Source: Sphaeroforma sirkka
Lineage: Eukaryota > Opisthokonta > Ichthyosporea > Ichthyophonida
Direction: 5' to 3'
Assembly (NCBI GenBank): GCA_001586965.3
Contig: LUCW03001354.1
Coordinates: forward strand, 17,501 to 81,500
DNA: 64,000 bases
Made by a program: the position numbers and the translations under genes. This document shows positions 54,801 through 64,000 of this stretch, piece by piece. How positions within the stretch are numbered: the stretch's first letter is position 1; every line of letters starts with the position of its first letter. Under the pieces are notes generated by a model. It was not told the DNA's origin. It did not search any database and was given only the letters and a program-made list of their open reading frames with translations.

Positions 54801-57800
54801 GAGCCTACCGGCAAGGCCAGCGGATAGGCTATTGGACCGAGCGGCACAACGTACGGGACGTTTAGGTATGATCAAACCAATGGTTGCCAAGACCCGCTTA
54901 CCAGAGGATACTTGTGCTACAATAGATACAGATAAATGTGCGGAACCTCATACGAAGCGCGTGCGGGAACATCACGAATACCAGGCCTTGTGTGCATCAC
55001 CACCGAAGCGCCCAACGGAGGGTATAGGTGCAACCTCTTCGCAGCAGCCAGGTGGTGTTGTTCAGAGTGCGGTTGGTAGAGGAGTGGCCGGGGTCAAGGT
55101 GGAGATAGGGGCACAGCAACTATGTAGTGATACACAAAGGGACACTCCATCGGAGTCTGGAGACCAGTCCATATCACACCAGAATGCCGAAGGAGAGCAT
55201 CAGAATGCTACAGACAGTGAGGCTATAGTGGCGGTGAATACCGCACGTGTGATTGCTGACCAACGAAAGAGCAGTAGCGCGGATGGCGATGCTGTTCGCA
55301 AAGGAAAAAGGAATAGGGACGGGTCCGTTGCCAGCGTTACTGACAATGGCAGTGGCCGTGGTTGCAAGGCCAAGAGTATCAGCCGGAAAGCAAGCGACCT
55401 AAACATGGGGCTGGCGAGGAAACGTACTTCGAGAAAGGAGAAGGAGAAGAAGAACACGCGCACGGTCAGTGAGACTGTCCGCGAAGATGAGAGCAGGAAA
55501 GGGGGAGCCCTGTGTGTTCCCGACACTCTCGAATTGTCTGATCAATCGGACGGGTCGGATAGGTCCGATGAGTCGAATAGGTCCGAAAAGGCCCAAAAAT
55601 CCGGCAAAACCAATCGGATCGACCACAAGCACCGAGGCAAGGTCCGTGATGGTGGCAGCAGCAAGCGCAGTGCGCCTGGGGCAATTAGTAGGACACGTGG
55701 TGACGGGGAGACTTGCAGTAGCACCTGTACGACTGGCTGCAAGAGTCGTTCTAAGTGTGTGCACTGCAAATACAGCGCTGATCAGGAACAGAACAGTCTT
55801 GATACCAGCATAAAGCACAGGAGTACAAGCCACAAACCCCACGTATCTGGCAAGGTGAACCCCTGCAGTACTGGGACGAAGCGATTGACATGCTTGTTGG
55901 GCCTTCCAACGAGCCGTGTGAAGCAGTCAAAGCTATCCTTTGTCAAGGCTGTACCCAGCCGCAGCAAGCACATCATCACAGACCCAAGCGCAGATAATAT
56001 ACAGATACTACTATCCGACTCGGTGCCGGGCAGTCGCGACATAAGCAACATTATGAGCCCGCGTACAGTAGAAACTCAGACGACACTCCCTTACCTACCT
56101 ACCGACACACTATTCGCTGCATCACGCTCACGCTTCCCACCTTCTGTACCTTCATCACAATGTACGGTCAACAGTGCATGCGACAAACTGTTAACTAAGG
56201 AGTCAGTACCCACTACGCCACGGCCACACCCTGCCTCTGCGTCTTCGACTTTTGTGGCACGGCCGCGGGGAAACCTAATGGGATGCTCACTCAAACGAAA
56301 GCTGGGTTCCATCGGATCAGACACTGGCCATACAACTAGTGGAGGGAAACGTTCTCGCAACGTTGAGCTTATGACGGAATCAACATCACTATATCTACAT
56401 ACGACAAAATCTGATCAGCGCTCAAGACCATGCACACCCTCAAAAACCCAGAATACTAACACCACAGCAACTACCCTAGGGCAAACGTCTGTGTCTGTGC
56501 TTGAAGTTATATCAAGTGCAAGAGTAGATCCAAAACTATTGCCGGAACCACCTCCGGATTCAGTGACAGTGTCACTCTCCACCGCATCGTTGTCCAGAGT
56601 ACTTCTGGCCAAGCTATCTCACAGTACAACCAGCCGGGACGCTGAACTTACCGTATCTTCGACGCAGCTTGAACCCTTGGCTCCGTCAAAGGACACTACA
56701 GATTCTCGCCTTATGCGGCCCAGTGGTACAAGTGGGCCAGTACAGGAAAGTAGCAGAGTCACCTCGCAAGCATCGCAGCCCATCCCGTCATTGTTGGCTG
56801 AGTTCGAGTGCAAGGCAGCCCTGCCACCGGCATCGACGCACGGAAATGGAAACCCAAAACCCAATCTACATAGAAAATCAGCCCGGACTATCAGTACTGC
56901 AGCATCCACTACCGAGCCAGGGCACGCATTGGCTATGAGTTCGCCAGCATCCGTCACCCCCACTCATACTGTCACGAGTGCGGCGTGGTCTGCCCAAGAA
57001 ATACATAGTATTTCCCACACAGCCAATTCGCAACCGGAGAAAGGAGTTCAGAAATCAATATATTTACCGACTACTGATCCGGATGTACCCCGTATTCCTA
57101 TACAGGTTACCACACAGCCAGAGAAGTGTATAAAAATGGTACGTAAGTCACGAAGGCACCACCTGCTATCGGCCGACGTTGCGGTCGATGGACATAAGTC
57201 CGCGCAGTCCACAGTTGTCACGGTAGTAGGAATAATCACTACACCTGTGGAGGCACATAACGTAGCACGCGAGAAACCGCGCGTTCTAACCGGTGCTCAG
57301 CGAAGCACAGCTACAGAACACGTTGCAACACACGTGTCTCGCTCAGAGCCTTATCGAGTGACAGGCACTTCTGACTGCAACCAGGCCAGAGGAGGGGGGC
57401 GGACGAGGCAGCTGAGGGACCAAGTGAACGGTGTTTCGACTACTGAAGGTACGGATGTTATTAGCAGTGTCGGTGCAGCATCACTCAGCCAACTTGATGA
57501 CAGGGCAGTCATGCCCGCCAATACTGAGCAATCTTCTAGGATGACTACTGATGTGCATAGACCTGCGCGGTCGCCATCGTCGACTCTGTCGGGCGCACTC
57601 CTCGCGTCGGCCAGGCAACGTGGACGTGAACACGTATCTGGCTCGCGCAGTACCAGTGGGAAACGGCGGAGGCCCAGGGAATCGACTAAAAAGAAAACAG
57701 GTATAGATATCACGGAAGATAAAACTTTCAAACCTGAGAAGCTGGCCTTGAAGCCCGCAACAGAAACAGCGCCGGCGACCTGTTCGATCACTGGTGTGGC

Positions 57801-58812
57801 CTCTAAGTCCGATTCCAGGCCATTTGGTCAGCTGAGAGGGTCTGCTCGACGCAAGACGACCAGGAAGCCTATGAAGACGAGGGAGGTGTCAAGCACAAAA
57901 GATACCCGCAAGAAGGAAATGGATCGCAAGTCGGGGGAGACTGGCAGTCTTCAAGTGGATCATAGTGCGAGTGGGATAGACCAGGCGGCTGACACTGCCA
58001 GCCCGAGTGAGGTGTTGGGTGGATGCGATACAATTGCATTAGGTGTGGATGGCGAGTTGGCTGGTCAGGTACCCGTTGTAGGTATAAATTGCCCAATCGT
58101 GTCATTAGTAACGCCTACAGTGGATGGTAAGATGGTCTCACCGACGCCTGTGAAAGCTGCTGTCGTACTTGTAGCTGTGACTAATGGGAAGTCCAAGTCC
58201 GTACTTGGCCACGATTCGAAGGCTAGTGCAGATCACTTGCCTGTGTGTGAGGAAGGCGTCGATGAGCCCTTGCTGCCCAGCACGCCTGCGCAAAAGAGAG
58301 ACCGCCGGCGGAGGCGGAACGAGCAGTTACGGTATGTTTTGTTGGTACAAACCTTGATTCGGTACAGACATCCCTATTCGAGTGTTGCTCGATTGATTCA
58401 CCATAGACACTGAACATCGCACCTTTTTGTATTTGGTGTGTTCCACTGCCATATGAAGGTATGTGAATACAGATGGGAGGAGGAGCCCTGATGCAGATCC
58501 CCTACTGACTCCTACGTATATTGGGTCAGCCACTTGGGCCTATTTATAACTCAACTGTTTTACTTACCTTCCCTACTTCCCAGACTATGCAAAGAGCGAG
58601 AGATCAAAGAGCGACGTGAAAATAGTCGGCGGCGGCGGGCAGAGGGCGGCATGAGTGACCAGCCCACCCCAACAAAAGATATCAATAGACGCGGTATCTC
58701 ATGGAAGCGCGATTGCGAGACCTATTATATATACGACACGGGAGTTTTCAACTCAGTGTACGACCCCAGCGAACACATGCAGGATCCGGGAACAGACATG
58801 GTCAATAAATAG
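48805..58812 (+). CDS. Giant disordered nuclear-type protein with degenerate bromodomain-like segment
   Basis: Exons: 48805-49662, 50709-50939, an 18-nt micro-exon 51130-51147, 51541-58331, 58584-58812; all phases agree, about 2,708 residues. The first ATG after an in-frame stop was taken as start. The end of exon 1 and exon 2 together (CRRIAQMLFNQKWAKGF, then KSGAYTSVSQLSEDI, TYAAD, MATELQRWARHLLETRY) follow the helix pattern of a bromodomain. The ZA loop is short, PMDL is missing, and the Asn that binds acetyl-lysine is replaced by Ala, so recognition of acetyl-lysine is doubtful. Exon 4 encodes about 2,260 residues of Ser/Thr/Arg/Lys-rich sequence without a fold. It includes basic clusters (KRDRRRRRNEQLR, RRGRPEHHRRGR), SNKRQG repeats, an SDxSD stretch and LDLNLSLDLNLSF. 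The final exon adds KEREIKERRENSRRRR and a short folded-looking end. A chromatin or transcription role is an inference. Confidence 0.7.
54346..54384 (+). other. LxLxL/DLN-type repression-like motif inside the giant protein
   Basis: The codons read LDLNLSLDLNLSF, a perfect doubled DLNLS. In plants, DLNxxP and LxLxL (EAR) motifs recruit TOPLESS-type corepressors. Here the match may be coincidence in a low-complexity chain. Confidence 0.4.
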
Positions 58813-60286
58813 TGTCCTAAAAGCAATTCCTGGTGGAAATTGTTAGATGCAAGTACTAATCCTCGAATCAGGTGCACATAACGTATTGAGTATAAGAAAT
58901 AGGATGGAAGGCTCCTGTTTTCCTGTCCAAAAATATCAGAATCATACGCTTGCAATCTGTAAGCTAGCAGGAAGCCGAGATCCACATGCGGAACATAATC
59001 GCCAAAATATACATATATGTATATACACAATAAATAAATACATGTATATCAACATGTTTTTTTCTGGCATACGTGCACACACTGTGACCTTAATCGCAAC
59101 GCATACGTCTCCAGGATCATAAACTTGTTTGCCTCAATTCGATAGGCTCCCAGGAGCATTTATGTTATGATGTTAACTGATTCACGGGTCAGCGCGCAGC
59201 CATGCACGCACCTTGGGAGTGTACATACTACAGAAATAAACAAACCAGCCAAGCTGTAACAACCAACAGATGGCTTCGTATGCATTGATGAGACACTCAC
59301 TAATATTCCTCTCATAAAACCCAGCATCATATGTTGAGAGCCTTGGCCATTGAACGTGGTGTTATCTTGGTATTAGCATCACGGTCAACGCGTGTCTTGC
59401 CCGAGTGTCCGGCCATTAGACATCACGCACAAACATCGCAGATGATGACATTGTTTCCAAGACAAGAGGCAGCTCATGAAATGTACGCGTTTACTCCTTG
59501 CACCAAGATTCAACTCAGGCTCCTGCTGATGCACCACTGAACGGTGAACGCCGTCCCAGATAGCCTCTAAAAACGTTGCAACGGACACCTCAACTACGTG
59601 TCATGGACCACGACTCGTCCCACTCCTTGCGTCTTTTAAGACTTTGGGATTTATCTCAGCCTGAGAGGGGCCTCCGACTTTGCCACTTCTCTGACCCACA
59701 AACCGACCACTTCGCATACTAGTTCTAAAATTTGATCCTCGCCCAAAGTACGCGGTAACAAATCGGAGCGCTACCATATACCGGTTGAAGATTTAGTAGT
59801 CTCGGGCTATCCAAGCTACTTATACACCTACAGCATTATCTCGTGTTTGTCACGTTGAACTTTGCACCGACAGGTGCGCACGCGTGTATCATACTACGGG
59901 AAACAGTCCAAACGCTTCGATTGGTATGGCGAGGAAGAGAGGGTGAGCTGGGACATCTATAGTAACCTGCGACTTCGACTTGTATCTCAGGCGCGGTGTC
60001 TTAACTCGCCAATCTGGCGAGCTGAAGGATGGATATATACGATGGTTGTGCCCTGTATATCCTCGATGCACACCCAGTTGTCAAGTGTTGCCCCAGGACT
60101 CCGCGTGTCTTTTACCATGCACATAGACGACTACAAAAAAAAAAGTGTATGCAGGTTATATGTTCAACAATCCACAATTGAACAGGACAGTTCACATTAT
60201 GGAAAATAACAGTATGTTCGAAGCGTTCGTGTGTGATAAAAGAACAGCTACACTACCTGTTTGTCTGTCAAACCAACATAATATAA
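58813..60286. other. Convergent intergenic region
   Basis: Lies between the 3' ends of the giant-protein gene and the left THAP gene. AATAAATAAATA near 59026 may be the former gene's polyadenylation signal. A possible isolated exon at about 59875-59975 follows CACCGACAG and reads VRTRVSYYGKQSKRFDWYGE. It fits neither neighbour's phase and I cannot assign it. Confidence 0.4.
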
Positions 60287-61780
60287 CTACTGCGACATGG
60301 CGGACCCATCCGCAGGCTGGACCGCGACTGGCACGTCAACTACATGTCGAATGACTGGCTGCTGCACTACCGGTGGGGCGGCAAGCATACCATGCTGCTG
60401 TGGTTGTTGTTGCGGCTGCTGCTGGGCCTGCGGTTGTTGTACTTGCTGCTGTGGTTGTTGTTGCGGCTGCTGCTGCGGTTGCTCTGCAGCCATCTGCGCA
60501 GCAGTCGTATCATTCACTTGGTGTACCTCCATGGGATTGTGCTGATTGATATGCGGCACCTCGTATTGCACCTGCGCTTGTTGCTGTTGGGCATGTTGCT
60601 GCTCGTGCACCTGCTGTTGCTGCACCTGCTGTTGCTGGGTTTGTATCTGCAGTTGCTGCTGTTGTTCTTGCTGAGCATGGTGCACACCGTCATTGAGCTC
60701 GTCCGTATCCATAGCCCCCCCATTGTCACCTGCAACATCCATCCCCTCGCCTCCCTCGACATGATGAGTGACCATATTCTGCGCTGTGTGTGGCGGTGAC
60801 ACGGCACTCGGCAGCATATTGTTCGCTGGCTGGCGTAGTACGGGTGGTGGTACGGGCTGTGGCGGAGGGGGTGGAGGCGGGGGCAAAGACTCTTTGATAA
60901 CCTGCCTAATGGACGTCTTAACCTGCTTCACGGCCTGTCTCAGCCGCTCATTCTCTATCCTAAGCTTTGTATTCGTCTCCGCATGCACACCGACCTCCGT
61001 CAATAGACTCGTGATGCGATTGTTTTTCTCTTCCAACACCCCACGGACCATGCCCTCGGTGGCTCCAGAGCCCGTCTCCAGCTCAGCCGCACTTGCAGCC
61101 AGTGCCAGTATACCCCTGCCCGTTCCAATAGAAACCTCGCCTTCCTCCTCTCGCCTGCGGTTGCGCTTCCTGCCTGTGGCCACTCGCTGGCGCACTTCTT
61201 CGTCGGATATATCGTAGTATGTGCACTCCTCCTCAAAGGTCATGGGTAGCTCTCCCTTGAGCAGCTTGGTGTACTTGTTGACCTGGTGGAATTGCTCCGG
61301 CTTGAAATGCTTGTGACAGACTCGCAATTCCCGTGTGAGGTCATGTTCCTGAATAATAATGATAAGATAAACGAAAGATTGATACCACAGACGCGTTGAC
61401 ATAAATGCCCTCGAAACGACTGCTCTCTGGTGTGAAAGATTTATATGACTGAGTTATAACGAACTAGCACTGCGGGACCTAACAAGCTCACCAATCAAGT
61501 CTGATACTATAAAACGGCCACGCTTACAACGAGAGTCATTTATAAGTCGTACTATTAAACTACCAGCACGTAGTAAACGCACAATCCGCCTATAGAGAAA
61601 CGAGGGCCCATCAAACAGTCATGCACAGCTATTTCTTTACCAACTTATTGGCAGTCCACTTACCGAATAGTTGGGCCGGATGAGTTCCAGCCACTCTCTT
61701 CTGAGCTCCAGCTTCTTGGGCACGTGTACAGCAGGATTGTCCTTCTTCGCGGTGGCCTTACACCACACCGCACCGCACAT
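60287..61780 (-). CDS. THAP zinc-finger protein with coiled coil and Gln-rich tail
   Basis: Exons 61780-61664 and 61348-60287, both phase 0, 392 residues. The THAP domain (1-79) is a C2CH zinc finger that binds DNA. It shows C2-x4-C7, P21, EWLELIRP, C50-HK-H53, FKPEQF and LKGELPMTF in place of the usual AVPTIF box. The C-to-C gap of 42 residues is within the family range. A basic patch GRKRNRRR (98-105) may be a nuclear signal. A coiled coil (about 142-194, VLEEKNNRITSLL, LRIENERLRQAV) is followed by a Pro run and a long Gln-rich region (about 255-365) typical of transcription factors. The first Met is set by the family's habit of starting at the first Cys. Its paralog lies head to head about 1.1 kb away with the intron at the same codon. 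Targets are unknown. Confidence 0.9.
60385..60665 (-). repeat. CAG/CAA-rich trinucleotide stretch coding polyGln
   Basis: Mixed CAA and CAG codons encode the Gln-rich tail of the left THAP protein. The open frames on the other strand (Cys/Gly- and Leu-rich) are by-products. Confidence 0.9.
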
Positions 61781-62878
61781 GATGGGATATTATAACGCAA
61801 TCGACCAGTCGATATTTTCCAATCTATAACAGTGAATGTCAACGAAGATCGCAGTTCACTGAACAGTGCACACTGATTGCACTCGCACAGTTTCCAAATT
61901 GTCTTATTTGAGTTTGAAGATATGTCACCTAAGCGCATCAATCGTGCCAAACCTCACCACGCTATAGCCTCCTAGTAGGAAAGTGTGTTTGTTGTTCAAG
62001 GGTTTGTATGTGTATAGTGTGGCCCTTGCCCTTGTGAAAGCTCTTCTTGTCAGTGTCAGATAGTTCAAAACGCCGGAAAAGCAATCTAATTGTTCTGATA
62101 ACCAATTTCACTATTTGTGATATGTTCTGAATGCTAAAAAGTGTGAATCAGGATTGATATTATCGGGTTTGCGTCTTATTATATGATTTCCTGTTGTGTG
62201 CTTTAGTTTGTGAATTCGCTCTGATGCATACGTTTCTAAAGGTTTGAGTTGGCTCGAAATTTCGATATTTCGATATTTTCAGAAAATTATCCCAAATACA
62301 GTTTTTATGTATAAATTACTGAGTGCAACCGTTGGGAATCTGGTAGGTAAATCTAAAATTAGCTCAAAAATATTCCAAAGTGAGCTCAAAAAATGACGAA
62401 AGATAGAAACGTCTATTTTTAGATTTATATATTGGAGATCGCCAACTGACAAAGTTTTGAAATGCTGATTTCCCATTTTGTGTGAAGTTTCCGGTTTCTG
62501 GGACAGTGCTTGCGATGATTCGGGATGGATATTTGAGCCAAGCACATAAAATTGAGATCATTCGGCAAAGTGAACTACAATGTCATACATTTCATATAAA
62601 ACCAAGTACATTCGCAGAATCACTTCGAAGACTTTCTACTAGTACTGCTACTATCTATATCAGCAGTAAATTAGAAAAGGAAGTGAACCAGCAGCTGGTC
62701 ATAGTATCATATCCACATCGTGTTCAACTTTTTCTATCAAGTACTGATTAGTAGCCACAATTCCTATTAGAGGCAGGTGGTCACAAAAGAGTACAATACG
62801 TCGAGAATATCGGCTTCGTTCGAACATAAATCTGAGAACTTTAGCTTCGGACTTGATATTCAATAATAATCGTCCAAC
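61781..62878. promoter_or_regulatory. Shared head-to-head promoter interval of the two THAP genes
   Basis: About 1.1 kb between the two start codons with no supported gene. Because both genes read outwards, it must contain both promoters. I see no clear TATA box at a fixed distance. The short open frames at 62279-62751 on both strands lack any recognised motif. Confidence 0.55.
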
Positions 62879-63772
62879 ATGTGCAGCGCAGTTTGGTGCA
62901 AGGCAAAAAGCACTAAGGAGAACAGAGCCGTGCAAGTGCCAAAGAAGGAGGAAATTCGTAAGCAATGGCTGGAAAAAATCAATCCGGATTACACGGTATG
63001 TTTTACTACTTAGTACTAGAGTTACTATCTGAATTGTACTCGAAGAGCCGCCAGATTTTTATAGACTTACATGAGTTGTGCTTAATTTTGCATACATTTC
63101 GTCCATGTTCATAGTTTTTTTTAAGAATTACTTTAGTCAGTTTTTGAATATGCGTTCAGCCGTATCTGATACCGCCAATGTCCATCGACTGTCGTGAAGT
63201 CGATTTTGGTCCGTGATTTGTGAGCGAATAAATATATAAATATGAATTCAACTAAGACACAAACATAAATACTGTAGGAAGAGGATTTGACAAAAGAACT
63301 GCGCGTGTGCCACCGCCACTTCAAGCCCGAGCAGCTTCACGTGGTAAGCAAATACAAGAAGGTGCTTAAAGGCGAGCTCCCCATGTCGTTCGAAGAAGAG
63401 CGTCTGTACTACCTCTACATCGGCGACACACAAATGAGCGAGACACTCATGAACTCCCCACCCAAGCGTGCTGGCGCTGGGCAGCGTTCCCAGGTCAACC
63501 CTGTTCCTTTGCCTGCCGAGGCACCGTCTCTGCCCGTGGGCACCAGTGTGCAGCCGTCGTCCATACTCAGTGACAGCAGTAATAGTGTATATCAGAGCGT
63601 GCTGCAGGAGAAGAACGATCGCATCAATTCACTGGTCAAGGAATCTGCAACTTTCATGGATAATAATTCGAAGCTCAAGATTGAGAACGAAAGACTCCGG
63701 TCAGCGCTGATACAGATGGACCGCATGGCCAGACAACTGTTGCGTGAAGATGAGGAAACGATGTTATTTTAA
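62879..63772 (+). CDS. THAP zinc-finger protein with coiled coil (THAP1-like architecture)
   Basis: Exons 62879-62995 and 63278-63772, phase 0, 203 residues, close to the size of human THAP1. The THAP domain (1-79) shows C2-x4-C7, KQWLEKINP, C50-HR-H53, FKPEQL and LKGELPMSF. A Pro/Ser linker (about 98-140) leads to a coiled coil (about 146-194: VLQEKNDRINSLV, LKIENERLRSAL) that aligns with that of the neighbouring paralog, so hetero-dimers are possible. It lacks the Gln-rich tail. Both genes break at codon 39/40, which shows that the pair arose by inverted duplication after that intron existed. Nuclear DNA binding is known for the family; the targets here are unknown. Confidence 0.92.
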
Positions 63773-64000
63773 GATACTGATGCAGATTTCTGTAGACGTG
63801 GCATAGACCTGCACATACGCGTTCTTGTAGACAAGTGCATGTATTGCTAATTAGACCTGAGCATACACGTGCATATCCTACCGTGCGATTCTAGGGGTGT
63901 AGCCTTCCGTAGAGAGAGGCACTTCCCTGTTTGGTTCATCCGTTAGTATGTGTTTCGTACTTTGTAGTTACCGATACCCTTCTGCCAGGTTGTCTTTTGC
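63773..64000. other. 3' flank of the right THAP gene
   Basis: No gene seen. Two GACCTG(C/A)(A/G)CATAC(A/G)CG words, near 63807 and 63856, are a small direct repeat. Confidence 0.5.

Noticed and set aside
51799-57791. Long minus-strand and alternate-frame openings inside the giant exon
   Set aside because: They overlap one 2,260-codon frame with consistent splicing phases. The G+C-rich, stop-poor sequence opens other frames by chance.
60297-60799. Cys/Gly-rich and Leu-rich plus-strand frames
   Set aside because: They are the antisense of the CAG/CAA tract coding polyGln in the left THAP gene.

Overview
The window looks like nuclear DNA of a unicellular eukaryote. Coding sequence is split into short exons (mostly 60-200 nt) with GT-AG borders, and introns are swollen by (AT)n tracts and minisatellites. 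The gene content points to a unicellular holozoan such as an ichthyosporean, which is an inference at moderate-to-low confidence. There is an SPX-VTC polyphosphate-complex gene, a family animals lack. There are two THAP zinc-finger genes, a class best known from animals. Short TTTAGGG-like telomere motifs are scattered inside introns. I recognised no virus-derived or autonomous transposable element.

Layout. 0.7-1.8 kb (-): a single-exon type I membrane protein with a Tyr-rich tail. 3.75-18.4 kb (+): a ~17-exon SPX-VTC-DUF202 gene whose polymerase centre appears inactivated, like yeast Vtc2/Vtc3. 20.4-21.6 kb (+): an intronless, decayed alpha/beta-hydrolase gene of bacterial type. 22.4-27.4 kb: a ~172-bp satellite with about 29 copies. 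29.0-29.9 kb: weak traces of an unidentified gene plus a 41-bp minisatellite. 30.0-38.1 kb: an 8-kb array of a 28-bp minisatellite with higher-order structure. 38.4-46.1 kb (-): the mitochondrial insertase OXA1, with nine exons resolved and the first exon uncertain. 48.8-58.8 kb (+): a ~2,700-residue, mostly disordered nuclear-type protein with a degenerate bromodomain-like segment. 60.3-61.8 kb (-) and 62.9-63.8 kb (+): two paralogous THAP/coiled-coil genes placed head to head.

The most unusual signal is in the introns, not the genes. At about a dozen independent exon-intron borders in the VTC gene, OXA1 and the 29-kb locus, a segment spanning the splice site (the end of the intron plus the start of the exon, or the reverse) is repeated in tandem inside the intron, from 1 to about 23 extra copies. 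Many copies keep a recognisable decoy donor or acceptor. Several acceptor copies have CAG changed to CAAG, and two in the VTC gene look like stop-containing poison exons. This suggests that introns here grow by repeated duplication of their own splice junctions, and that these junctions also seed the minisatellites.
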